Shown here in pieces: positions 22,001 to 33,405 of a stretch of DNA of 64,000 nucleotides. How positions within the stretch are numbered: the stretch's first letter is position 1; every line of letters begins with the position of its first letter. Under the pieces are notes generated by a model. It had not been told where the DNA came from. It did no database searches and saw only the letters and a program-made list of their open reading frames with translations. A program made the position numbers and the translations under genes. Location of the stretch: contig QAOA01003588.1 in the NCBI GenBank assembly GCA_003255065.1, forward strand, positions 1-64,000, written 5' to 3'. This DNA comes from Cercis canadensis. Taxonomy: Eukaryota; Streptophyta; Magnoliopsida; Fabales; Fabaceae.

Positions 22001-24348
22001 AGTAGATTAGTCTATATTATATAATTTTAGACATTAACAAAATTGGGTGTAAAAATAGCGACTCCCAAATTATATTGACAATATGATTTTATGACTTGCT
22101 TGACTCATTTAAATTTGCTGGGGGTGGGAGTGCAAGTTGAAGATTCCTTAAAGATACAGTTATCTATTAATTAGCTTGTCTCTACATAAAATATATATCT
22201 AAACAAATGCATATTTAATTCAGCTTTTGAATAAATTACTTAATTAAAAAGGGAAATTGAATTATTTTTGAATAAAATCAAAATGAAATGAAACCTGGCC
22301 TTTAGAACTGAGCAAAGGTCATTAGGTCTTTTCTATCTTTGACCTAATGCTTAGTTGAAGCTTCATTGATCTAATTAATTGTAAAACTTTCAAAAACTAA
22401 TTTTGTCAAAGATTGAAATTGTGAAATAATAATCAACTATAAAAAATATATACAACTTTCAAATTTTTATGTTGTCTTGTAACAAAAAAAATAAAAATCA
22501 TATATGGATATATGTAACTTCATATATTATCTCTGAAATAAAACTGTCTAATCTTAATTATAGAAGAATATCTCACTAATTCATAAAGCAGAAGAAAAAG
22601 AAAAATCACTTATCCAATTTTTAGTCATCTAAAACAAAGCAAAAGTTTCATAATTAATATTTGAGCTTGAATGGAGGACATAAAGTCTGAAGGGGATTAA
22701 CAGAGACAGCATAATGATTAAAAACACACACAGCATCATTAATTGTCTAACTTTTTTTTTTTTAAAGTATTTTGATTATAACTCTAAATTTAAATATAAA
22801 ATCTACATGCTTTTAGAATAATCTTAATATACCACTTGGCCATAAACAATTTGATCACTGTCTAACTTTTATTATCGTTTCTCCTATTGAAGTCTAAGTG
22901 TTCTCTAAGAGGTTTATTAATATTGCATAATAGTTCATAGTAAAATTAGTTTAAACTTTCAATTAGGAAAGTGCAATTTAAAAAATAACGAGTGAGAATA
23001 TCATTCTTTGAATAGAAAAGTTGATATTGAAATCCCATCTTTTGGTGAACCGCCAAATCAAGCACATTTCAGGTTTAACCAAAAGGACAAGAGTCAAAAA
23101 AGATAAAGACAGACCATAGAGCATTAAAATGAAGCATCTAAAAAAGGTGTAATATCGATTAGGTACAAGTTATAACCGAAAAATTAAAATGTGACCTATG
23201 ATAAAAGTAACAAGTAAGAAAAAATAAAAGATGTGACATATAATAAAATTTTAGGCACCATCATTGCAGCATCATGTGGAAAATCTTGATAAAGCAGATG
23301 GAGGTATCGAAGGATTGATAAAAGACGACAAACCTAATCTTTCCACAAATATTTCAATAGCTGTTAGGTTTGAGAAAGTAGATTATAAGAGTAGGTAATT
23401 AAACCTTTTCCGTTGAAGAGAATGAAATAAACTTCTTTATTCTAGTTCATATTTATTTAGTATTATAACATGGTAAAGTTAACTTTAATTGAATATGCAA
23501 TATTCAAATTCAAATACAAATGTTCTTAGCGGAATGTAATGAAATCAAATATGAATGTACCACTGTCAATTGGCAAGATGTGCTTTAAGAATAATTTCAA
23601 AGTATAATGTTTTTGATTAAAAATATAATTTTTTTTTTCTATTCACTACAAGTTATACATCTAGAGGTCAATTTATGTTAACTAATAATTAATTTTTTTT
23701 CCTTTTTTAATCTCAGCTCATTTGATTTCTATAAAATTTAAATTTAAATATTTTGTTGTTACGTAGAAGCGTAATACTATAAAAAAAAAATAAGAATACA
23801 CACTACACAGTGTGAATTGACCTAAAACATTTTAATTCATATAATTAGAAAAATATGGTTAGACTGATAAATCCTTAGCTTAAACCAACACATTTATAAC
23901 AAAGTATTCCATCACTCGACGATTAAAGTATTCCCATAAAAATGTCTTTTTCTTAATAAATGAATGGGGATTAATTAACAAAGCATTAAAATAAAGCCCA
24001 TTTGCATGATGACAAGCTTTTGATGAAATCCGTGTGGGTGGTTTGATTAGTCATCGATCAGTTCTTTAATCTTTATTCTTGTGTCGTTGCGATGCATTTC
24101 CAATTGGAAGATTGCTAACGACGCTCCGTTTCCGGTTCGCTTACACGTAAATCCTTCTTCAAGATACCGACAACCGACCCTAATCACCACCCACCTCGGC
24201 GGACGTTAGCATTACGTATATTGATCTGAAACGTGTGAAACAATTGAGTCCCCAAACTCACGTGCCGCGAGTGCGCATCCCTGAATTTCTTCGTTCTCTT
24301 ATTACTAATTATCATTACATCAAGTAAGGATTTTTTTTCTTAAACCAT
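19100..24348. other. Long AT-rich gene-free region
   Basis: About 5 kb without a credible gene. It holds short A/T-rich simple repeats (AAAAG units near 20005-20025, ATAAA units near 20690-20710, GATTT units near 20658-20675) and one MITE at 21847-22066. Nothing else is supported. Confidence 0.5.
21847..22066. mobile_element. MITE, family shared with 50194-50444 (copy 1)
   Basis: A 220-bp element whose ends are inverted repeats of about 20 bp: GAGAGTCGTTATTTTTACAT on the left, and GGGAGTCGCTATTTTTACAC as the reverse complement of the right. Internally both arms carry TTTTGTTAATGTC-like sequence and ATATTAAAT. The flanks AAATGATA and AAATTATA match at 7 of 8 positions, a possible target duplication. 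It has no coding capacity. The second copy lies in an intron of the first rhamnosyltransferase-like gene. Confidence 0.75.
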
Positions 24349-24760
24349 AAAGGTGTTAGTTTAGAGGAAACAACTGAATTTTAAGGTATTTTTTTAAGTT
24401 TAAATTCTTAAAATTGTATTTGTTGGGAGATATTTGTCGATTACTCTTTTAATCACGAATATAAATTAATTTCATATTTAAAAAGTGTGAAAATAATTAA
24501 ATATAAATTAGAAAAAAAAATACTTAGCCGTGATACATTTAAAAAGAAATTTTTTCTCTGAATTTAGTGAAGCACATTGAGTTTTAAGATATTTTTGATT
24601 AAAAACATTGAGTTTAAATCCTTAAAGTTGTCTTTGTTGGAAGAAGTTTGTCGGCTACTCCTCCAATTATAGATATAGATTAATTTTATATTCAAAGAGT
24701 GTGAAAATAGTTGAGTATAAACTAAAAAAAAAAATACTTGACATGGCCTTGATACATTGA
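24349..24760. repeat. Diverged tandem duplication (about 193 bp x 2)
   Basis: 24349-24541 and 24568-24760 align along their lengths. Shared segments are a TTTAAG(T)ATTTTT start, TTTGTTGG, TTTGTCG, a block with ATAGATTAATTT or ATAAATTAATTT, GTGTGAAAATA, and an A-run followed by ATACTT and TGATACATT. The copies differ at many positions, so the duplication is old. Confidence 0.75.
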
Positions 24761-25099
24761 ATGCAAAATTTGCTTGAATGCTGGCTCTGAATTTGAACCG
24801 CTTGGATGATGATCAAGTAAAGTTTTGATTCCAAAGAAAATGAGAGTTGTGCAGCATGTTTTGGTGGCGGCTAGGATGGTTGCAAAATTTGAAGGAGTAG
24901 TAACGACCTCATGCAATCTTCATCAAAATTTTCAAAAGGCAAAGTTTGCTGGCTATTGCTGAGTGGGCAGGATGAAATTGTACGTCGTGTGGGCCACCGG
25001 GTCCCAATTAAAAAATAAAAATAAGGGAGAAGAAGGACCATATTTAAGGAGATTCAAAGAGAATAGAAAAAACCACAACAAACACGTAAAGCCAGCTCA

Positions 25100-27387
25100 G
25101 TTGCTATATGCGACTGAACCAGAGTTGCAGATTTGTGATGCAGCTAACAGCAGCTGCAGCATCAGCATCGGCAGCAACAAGAACAGCATGTTGGGTCGCA
25201 GATACATCCTAACAATTCTCTCACCTCTCTTCCCCGCCGTTTAACAGAGCAGTTTTTGACTTTGTAAGTATATCAGAAGAACACTCTAATTCTCCGACAT
25301 CGGTGTCAGGCGCTAAACGGGATCGTTTTTTTTGGATTTTATGAGGAGCAAGTCAAAGGCTTCGTGCTCTCGTTCGAGAAGAAGGAGGGGGACCATTACA
25401 GAGCACGTGCGAAAGTCTAGGCTCTTTGGTGGATCCGATACAGTCAATGAGCCATTGGTCAGGTGAGGTTTCGGAGTCCTGGGTTCATTTTCCTGGGAAA
25501 TCTCTAGTGCTTGGTTGGTGGGAAAATGGAAAAAGATTGAGGATTAACGTTTTTTTCTTTCGCGGGAAAACTAAAAAAGTGGTGGAATCTGAAGGTGGGT
25601 CAGGAAAAAGATAGAGACTTTGAAGAGAGGGGAGGCATAAGCATAACAGAGGTAGGGGCTGAAATGGGAGAATTTTTCTGAGAAACGAGAACAGCAAGGG
25701 AGAGATTGAGAAAGAGAAAAAACCCATTTTTGGTATGACATTAAATTTTGGTAGAGGCGATAATTTAATGCTATAATATACCCTAGTAAATACGGGTCTT
25801 GCGGGTAAGGGGCCGTTTGTTGCTCTGTTTAGTGTTTTCATTAATTGCAGAAGAAAGGGGTTGGGGAGAAGAGAGAGAGACAGAGAAACAGCACTAGTTG
25901 ACCATTATTAGGGTTATAATTGCAACTCACCCAGTGACCCATTATCTCTCTCTGTTCTCTGTAGCCGCTTATTATTTTATCTCTCTGCTTTCTTCTCTCT
26001 TAAACACTGATTGATGCATTACTGACTATTCCACATAAAAGCAAGGCTCTTTCTCTTTGCAAGCTTTTGCCTTTGGTAATTCCTTTGTCTTCACCCTGTT
26101 TTTGCCTTTAATTTCGCTCATGGAATGTCTATTTCTCTGCACTTTTGGTCCTTCAGGTTCTCTTTCCCTCTTTCCCTTGCTTAGTTCACCTTGTTTGTGA
26201 TTGGAGATGATGATGAACCATTTATTAACTGTTATTATTGTTTACTGCATTTTGTTTCCAATTTTCCTTTTTTTGACACTTTTGTCTCTGTGCAGTTAGG
26301 ATTTGGCTAAATTGTCTCTTCTGAAGAAAGAAAGAGAGAAGAAGAAGAAGTGCAATTTCTTAATAGCAGATTGAAAAGGTACGAGATTTAGCATACTAAA
26401 TTTCCTTCTAATTGATGCAATTTTTAGCCCTTTTTCTATGGGGATATGAAGGTTTTGGGATCTGAGATTGAGATAGACCTCTCCTATTTGTCTATGTTTC
26501 CTGATTTCTTTCATGGGATTGAGTTGTAACCCAGCTGGGATTTTCACTCTACTTTTCTAGGATTCTATTTTATTTATTTAATTTTGATGGGTTAGATCTA
26601 ATCAGAGCTACCAGACAAAATATTGGTAGGGATTTTCTGGGGCTCGTGATTTAAAATTGGGGTTCTAATTTTGAAGTTGAAAACTTTCAAAAAGTCTTAA
26701 ACTTTTTTCTTGTCCTTTTATATAGAGAGAGGACTGTCCTTGGATTCTATTTAGCTAGCCGTAATCTTTTACTTTAAAAAGTAAAGGGTATCTCGTACTA
26801 TGTTTAGTACTTTATAGGTTACCGTAGACTCTTAGTGTAAATTGATATTGTTTAATTAGCAAAACTACAAATTGGTATAGGACCATAGGTTATGTGATAT
26901 CAGAAGCTTAAATTAAAAGGTCCCCCTATCTTACTAGTTTAAGTGCTTTTAATCTGAACCTTATTATATTGTTTGAGCCTATGATAAACGCTCCATAGCC
27001 CTTGTTTATGGTTTCTAGATTAGTAATCACAGACAAAATTCCAATTGGTTTCTTTTCTATCGAAGCAGAAGTTTCCTTCAGTGTACTTTTTGATGAAATT
27101 CAAATAAATAATTTAAGGTCTTTTCAAATTGTTGGTTAGGGGCTTTTTATTTTTATTTTTGAAAGTTAGGTATATTTTGCAGAATCAAGGTGGAATCTTG
27201 TTACCGATGCTTAGCTTTGAGCATTTCTTTAAACGTTGAGTTCATTATTGCTCTTGTTTTCATAATATGCAGTTACTATAAGTTACTTGCTATTCTAATT
27301 ATATTCATTTGCAGATTCTCAGGGTCCTGCAGAAGATTGTGTGCATAAGCTCAGAAAAGTTTCTCATGTATCTTAACCTATGCAACC
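25100..27387 (+). promoter_or_regulatory. Inferred promoter and intron-containing 5' leader of the gar2-related gene
   Basis: Splice-site pairs suggest noncoding leader exons: one ending at 25462 (donor GTGAGG), one about 26295-26378 (acceptor GTGCAG, donor GTACGA), and one 27315-27397 (acceptor TTGCAG, donor GTAATG) that contains the start codon. In the main frame a stop at 27346-27348 closes the leader, so no earlier in-frame start is possible from this exon. Transcript evidence is needed to fix the first exon. Confidence 0.45.
25341..25469 (+). other. Small basic ORF, possible upstream ORF
   Basis: ATG at 25341 opens a 42-residue frame closed by TGA. If the donor at 25463 is used and joined to 26295, the frame closes one codon past the junction instead. 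The peptide begins MRSKSKASCSRSRRRRG and continues ITEHVRKSRLFGGSD, giving an Arg/Ser-rich start and a mixed end. It could be an upstream ORF of the gar2-related gene or the first exon of an unrecognised gene. I do not know a family for it. Confidence 0.35.
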
Positions 27388-27391
27388 ATGA
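27366..27391 (+). promoter_or_regulatory. Overlapping upstream start codons at the gar2-related start
   Basis: Two out-of-frame ATGs precede the main start at 27388. ATG 27366 opens a frame that runs across the splice junction and closes about 12 codons later, past the main start. ATG 27380 opens a three-codon frame whose TGA (27389-27391) overlaps the main ATG as ATGA. Such arrangements are known to lower or condition translation of the main frame. Confidence 0.55.
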
Positions 27392-29538
27392 AACTAGGTA
27401 ATGCCTAATTTTTTTTTTTTTAATGATCTTTTTCAACAATCTTATTATCTGCTCTGCCCTTTGATTCCAATTGTATTATGTACTTAAGGTGATTAACTCC
27501 CTTACCCAGATGTTGAATGCCAACCCATAAAAATGGTCCCATTTATGACATGGGCTAATTGATTTTCCTTCTGTTCAAACTATAACTATTTTTAGTACAG
27601 ATTCTGCCTATGATTCATTAAAGTCTGTTATGTTTTCAATTGTGTTTTCTGTAATCATACTGCTTAATACTATTGAGAAATTTAAATCCTTACGAATTCA
27701 TTTTCACTGCTATGAGAATGCATCATTTGCAGATGGTGAACTGGCCTTTTGCCATTCAAATATTGGCCTTGAGCCTGATTGTCAATCTTTTGAGTTCAGT
27801 GACAGTGATCTAGAACCCGCTGAATGCAAATCTGGAAACTGGAAAGTGAAAAAAATTGAGAACAAAATCCCTATTGATTTAAAGAGGAATGAGGGGGATG
27901 CTGAAGCAGATTTTGAGGGCTTTGTTGACCCAGTTTCTCATCCTTCCCATGATATAGAATCGTTTAAGAAGTCTGCTAATGCAATAATCCCTGATCCACC
28001 AAAAGAAATAGAATCATTTGAGAATTCATCAGATATTTATACTGACAAAAGTGTTACAGAATATGAACCAGAATTCACTGTTTGTTATAAAGAGAGTGAT
28101 TACCATATGATAAAGGATATTTGCATTGATGAGGGAGTGCCAGCCAAGGATAAGATTTTGTTGGAGAATAGTGTTGATGAAGAGGATGTCTACAAATTCT
28201 TACCTTCTGAGAGTTACAAAAATGAAGAATTGATGAAAGACAAGGTTGGGATCAGTGTGCCTTTTCCAGCAACAGAAGAATCTGACAAGGTTTCTGCTAA
28301 TCCATGTGATTCCAAGGTTCTAATTCAAAGAGATGAAGATGCAGCCGAAAAACCTGCTGATAATGTCCATAAAGAGACGGTTTTATCTGGAGATAAGGTT
28401 TTATTGCAAGATTTGTTTGACAGAGAAAAGCCCACTCCTTCCATTGACAAGGGTGATGAAATTGAAGACAACTATGAACAGGTATTCTATATTTTACTTT
28501 TTAGCAAATATTATGCAGGGTTTTTGTTACCAAAATCGATCTTCTTTTGGATAAATTAATTGATGATTTTTGTTACGTTTAATGATTTTTCTCATGGTAG
28601 CTAGATATGACGAAACGGGGATATTTGTGTGGATAATGAATTACTGGTTGCGCAGGGCTCATAGCTAAGGATATTAATCACTGAGAAGATATATTATTTG
28701 CTACATTTTCAACATACCACCATTAAGTGAGGTTTCAAAATGATCACGTATTTTTCATATCTATCTTGCAACAAATAGAGATCCTGGAGCTTTTATTGAA
28801 ATATAGAAATATTAGCCTAATGTTGATGATATTCTCTTTTGCTTTTGGGTACTTTTTGTGTGTTCTCGCGCTTGCTTGTGAGAGAAATTTCAGAAAGTGA
28901 TGTTTGTGATTTATCTGCAGGTCCCTGGTGAGCCTGAATCGCAGTCCAAGCCTGAAGAGTTCAAAAACAAAATTGAGGAAGCAGTCTTGGCAAGTCGGGC
29001 ATTGGCGCTTGTAGTGGATGATTCAAACAATGATAGCATGCCAGAGAATGGAAGCATCACTCATGAGTTTGAGCCTTCAGCTTCTGCAGCTTGTAGCAAA
29101 GAGGAATGTCACCAAGTTAGTGGCTGTAAATGTGGTGAGCCTCAAAACATGGGTGAGTCCGCGAATGGGAAATGTGATGATGAGGCTGTAACAAGTCAGT
29201 TTCGTCAGAGCTTAGGAGAGTCAAGTTTCTCGGCTGTTTCAAGTCGTATAAGTTACTCAGGGGCGGTACCTTATTCTGGAAGCATCTCTCTGCGATCAGA
29301 TAGCAGCACAACTAGCACGCGATCCTTCGCCTTTCCCGTGTAAATTGCCATCAAACTCGTTGGCTAAATGCCTTTTCATTACCATCAAACTTGTTGACTA
29401 ACAAACTCATATTCTTCTTGTGCTTGCAGATTACAGTCTGAATGGAATAGCAGTCCAGTGAGAATGGCAAAAGCTGAGAGAAGGCATTACCGGAAGCACC
29501 GGGGTTGGAGACAGGGCCTTCTTTGCTGTAGATTCTGA
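27388..29538 (+). CDS. 18S pre-ribosomal assembly protein gar2-related (plant-specific family)
   Basis: Four coding exons: 27388-27397, 27733-28481, 28921-29339 and 29430-29538, for 1287 nt and 428 residues. The first coding exon holds only ten bases, giving MKL and one base of D4. The protein is acidic and low in complexity through the middle, rich in Glu, Asp and Ser. It ends in a highly characteristic segment, FAFPVLQSEWNSSPVRMAKA then RRHYRKHRGWRQG and a CCRF terminus. I recognise this C-terminus from plant proteins annotated gar2-related (Arabidopsis At2g03810, from memory). That label rests on weak similarity of the acidic region to yeast nucleolar Gar2, so a role in ribosome assembly is unproven. 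The basic C-terminus may bind nucleic acid or direct nuclear import. The final donor is GT 29340-29341; reading through it would end the protein at once and lose the conserved tail. Confidence 0.88.
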
Positions 29539-32069
29539 ATGCTTCTTTTCTATTTTTTTAGTTTAGATTTATGAAATATATATCATTTCAATTCTGCTCG
29601 AGTACCTGATTCCTAATGTGCAGTAGGTTTAGAGTGCTTAGTTAATGCTCCTGGATGCAAGATGCAAGCAAAAGTCTCATGTTTTTCCCCTGGCTTGCAT
29701 CTGCCTTCTTTTCTTCTTACCTCTTTTTTTTTTTTTTATTTTTTATCTTCTCCCATCTTCTATACATGGTATAATCAAATTTTAGTTCCATTGCAAACAA
29801 TTCATAGTACATATTAATTTTACATCAGTTTTTGTATTGCTAAAATCTCTAAACTAGAAGCTTTCAGCTAGTTTGGTTAGTAAAACCTCGTGAAGTGGTT
29901 TTTGAAAGAATCTAATCTTAAATTGATGGAACCTTGTATTATTGGAGCAAAAAACAATAAAAGTATTTTGCTATTCATGTACTCAAGAATAATAATTCAA
30001 GACTCAAGAGTGACATGATTGGGTCATGTAGTTCACGGATCTAAAATAGTATGTGTGCATCACCCCATTGGCCAGCCAGGCCCAAAGGAAAAAAAAACAA
30101 AATAAGTGTTGGACTCTAGCTAGAGCACCTTCTTCTGTGTCTTTCCAATACCATATAACAAGTCTAACCCTTTACTTTCACAGCAAAATAAAAAAAAAAA
30201 AAAGTCTTACCCTTTGAGCAAAAGGTATTATTATTATTTTAGTCCTTGATATATGTTTAATATCACTTTAATCTTTAAATAATTATTCTCTCCACTAAAT
30301 CAATTTTGTTATTTTAGTCCTCGATAACTCTGCTGATATTTTAGACTTCTTTTTGAGTAACAACGAATACACAAATACTCAAATTCTAAGAGCAATATTG
30401 TACTCCTCTCGTTATAAAAATTTGTTAGGCAACAAAGTAAACCAATAAAATTTGAAAAATGATATCTACAAAAGTTATTCCATATTCCTTTTTAGTATTT
30501 TGGTTATGATTCTAAATTCGAATATGAATCACATAAACTTTAAAAACGAATATTAACTACGAACTGTTTAGTTTCCATATTTCATATTAGCAATTGTACA
30601 TCCATGATATCAATACCAACAGATTCATAATATATACAACCCCAAAAAGTTCAAATATATTCTTGTGTTTGGGAGGCCACATTGGGACACCCATTTAAGT
30701 TTGGTGAGTTGACTACACTAGAACCATGATATTGCATGTGCTTAGCTTTGAAAACTGGAAGACCCTCCACTGGGTCATGGTTTGGTGGGTATGTATGTCT
30801 GTTGAATGTGCCATTGAAGAAAGAGCTAAGCTTATCAGAAAATTTGATTAAACTCTTAGTTCTTACCACATAAACCCATGAACCCTCTTTGCATTTTCTT
30901 GGCTTGCATGAATGTCGGTCCATTTGGGTGGGTTTCGAGAACTTTGAATGGTACCACAACAATATAATAATAGACACTTGTAATATTATTGCAACACTGT
31001 TATGGCATGTGAAAATTATAAAATAAAGAAAAATCAGTTTACTGTTTTACTTGGCTGCCCTAGGGTCTGCTAGCCAGAAAGTTCCATTCTCGTAGGTCAT
31101 TTGATTTTGAAAAACAGGCAAAAAAGTCAAAAGAAATCCAATTGGCAGTACGTTGAGTTGAGAATCACCTAAAAAATTGTTAAGGTTTTGGTTATAGATA
31201 CTTAGACTATAAGGAGTTTTCCCTGTTAAATCCCTAATTTTATGGCTAATGGTATCCTTTTTGACTGAAAAAGCATGTGAAAGAATCGAAATGTGCGCAA
31301 GTTACTTCAAACACTAATGATTTTCTTTGAGTAATGAATAGAGTTTTAGATTAATTTACTTGTAAAATATACTAAAAGAAAGCTTCTTTTGCGATGATAT
31401 ACATATAGTCCTTTGGTACACATACATTCAATATATAAAAGTATAAGAAACTTGGGCATCTTTAATTTTTATTTTTTAACATGCATGCATCTAATGTATA
31501 ATTAAGTTTAATTAACTGGTTTCACTATAAACCCACTTAATATCCATCTTCTACGGCTAATTAGATCATTCTACCCTCCACCTTTTTAAGAGGAGTAGAA
31601 GTATATTATTTCTCAGTACCTCGATAGCCCTTATGTGATATGAAGCCTAATAAACTGACTACTGCAATTGTTCAAAATATCATTCCATTATATAGTGGGA
31701 AAAAGCAGCTAGGTTAAAATAGAGGAGATGATGAAATTATCAAATAAGTTGTTTCTTCATATGGGCAAGAAAAGATAGAGCTGTCTTAGAAGCCAAAACA
31801 TGTATTTTGATATATGTAGTTAATGTGGAGATATGATGACTATAACAGAAATCAAACCAATGGTCCTACAGTACGGTAAGAGGTGACAAAATCAACACAA
31901 GCAGTGTGAAGCCTCCTAAAAAGTGAACCATGAATTTTTAAGATTTTCCCCTACTTGTTTTGGAACTCTTCACTTTGTGCTTTGTGTATGTTCTCTCCCT
32001 CTCTCTTTTCCTCTCTCCCTCTCTCTCCCTCTCATGCGCGTGAATATGAGGTTTCCCTTGCTTGGTGGG
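29539..32069. other. Intergenic region upstream of the RGF gene
   Basis: Mostly AT-rich with no clear gene apart from the doubtful frame at 30651-30977. A CT-rich tract at about 31991-32033 lies just upstream of the RGF TATA box and may belong to its promoter. Confidence 0.45.
30651..30977 (-). CDS. Hypothetical small open frame, 100-odd residues
   Basis: An open frame on the minus strand with protein-like composition: a hydrophobic start, then SCKPRKCKEGSWVY, FNRHTYPPNHDPVEGLPVF and a polar C-terminus. No ATG lies at its upstream end; the first in-frame Met is internal, at TQMDRH. I do not recognise a family. It could be a last exon, a remnant or chance. Confidence 0.2.
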   Translation of the reverse strand: MSIIILLWYHSKFSKPTQMDRHSCKPRKCKEGSWVYVVRTKSLIKFSDKLSSFFNGTFNRHTYPPNHDPVEGLPVFKAKHMQYHGSSVVNSPNLNGCPNVASQTQEYI

Positions 32070-32077
32070 TTATAAAT
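32070..32077 (+). promoter_or_regulatory. TATA box of the RGF peptide gene
   Basis: TTATAAATA about 65 bp upstream of the start codon at 32137 and just downstream of a CT-rich tract. Spacing is right for a short leader. Confidence 0.6.
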
Positions 32078-32136
32078 AAGCAAAACCTAGCTGCTGAAGA
32101 AAGTGTCTCATGCATATTCTCTGAATAGAGCTAGTT

Positions 32137-33345
32137 ATGGAGCTGTTAATCATCATCACTGTGCTAAGCATTTTCTTGTCTGCTTTGCTACCACCCTGTG
32201 CTTCTCTGCAAGTTGATAATTTGCAACCTTCACTCCAGCCTCAAGGTAATTAATCAGCTGATCCTCCCTCTTTCGCTCTCTCTTCTCTTTCTCTTTGTAT
32301 GTTTAAGTTCTAATGTAGTTTGTATTATGAGCAGTATATGAACACCAGGTTTCTTTTCCAACACTGCCAAGGAAGCTAAAGTTGACTGAGCAGGTACTGC
32401 ATGAATTTGAAGAATCTTCCTTTCTTAGCATTGCATATATATCCTTTATATATTGCAATTCGTTCTTACGTTTTCCTCAAAATTAAAAACAGGTTCAAGA
32501 ATATGAAGGCAGAGATTTCACATCATACAAGAAACAGAAGGAAAAACTTCCAGTTTCAGGTAACTATGATAAATAAAAACCTCAATTTCATAGTATAGAT
32601 CACATAGCTTGCAAAGTAACTTTTCTCTTCTGAAGTTTTTTTTACTTACTGCAACTTTGAAGATATATAGCTTGTTGTCATAATAATTTACCTATTAGTG
32701 TGGTTGATTCCTAGTTGCAGAGTCTTGTTATATATTTTCACTTCATTTTTAATATTTTTCTTCTACTAAACAATAAGTGCAAAATAATTTGTATTAATCC
32801 AAATTTTTAACTTTTCCATTTTCAACTGGACCAAGCACAGTCTTCATCTACCACTAGGCCTCTACTATACCTCAAGAGTCGGTATGCAAATGGCTACACA
32901 GTTCTGCTACCAATATAATTAAAGTGGTCTCCTTTGACATATCTTCCAAAAAGCAACATGACTTTCGAGCTAATTTATTTTTAATATAGTTCAATATTTT
33001 TGACTAAATAACAACACATACATAAATTAAGAATCTTATAATATTGACTAAACAGAAGTCTATTATGCATTAGATTAGATTATTTAATCGTCACCTTGTT
33101 ATATATTAATCACTAAAGGATTTTGCACTCTAAAATATGAGATCTCTTGAAGTTTATTATGAATTTATTAAAATTTGACAGGTAACCAAGAGCAGGAAAA
33201 GCAAAGCATGGTGGTTGGACGCAAGGGGACAAGGCAAGAGTGGGTGGAAACAGGGGATGACCCTTCACAATACTTTACAATGGATTATACCAGAGTGAGA
33301 AGACGACGTCCCATACATAACAAGCACTTGCCGGTTGGTCCATAA
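32137..33345 (+). CDS. Root meristem growth factor / GOLVEN / CLE-like peptide precursor
   Basis: Four exons: 32137-32245, 32335-32393, 32493-32559 and 33182-33345, for 399 nt and 132 residues. All introns are GT-AG. An N-terminal signal peptide is clear (MELLIIITVLSIFLSALLPP). A poorly conserved middle follows. Near the C-terminus is the family signature, a 13-residue peptide beginning Asp-Tyr and ending His-Asn: DYTRVRRRRPIHN at residues 113-125. In this family the Tyr is sulfated by TPST, a Pro may be hydroxylated, and the peptide is cut out by subtilases and perceived by RGFR/RGI receptor kinases, controlling root meristem size and gravitropism. Seven residues (KHLPVGP) follow the motif. 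The very basic core resembles the RGF8/GLV6 type more than RGF1. Synteny with the gar2-related gene agrees with the RGF8 locus. Confidence 0.9.
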
Positions 33346-33380
33346 AACATGGAGGAACTCAGGGAGAAGATAATCTCATT

Positions 33381-33405
33381 TCGCCGCCGGCCGGCCGGCC
33401 GGAGA
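33381..33405 (+). repeat. GGCC-repeat palindrome in the RGF 3' region
   Basis: A short pure G/C run of GCCGCCGG followed by repeated GGCC units lies about 40 bp after the stop codon, in otherwise AT-rich DNA. It is self-complementary and would form a stable stem in the 3' UTR. Confidence 0.7.

Noticed and set aside
25485-25841. 118-codon minus-strand frame rich in Pro, Leu and Phe
   Set aside because: Low-complexity complement of a purine-rich leader region; no domain.
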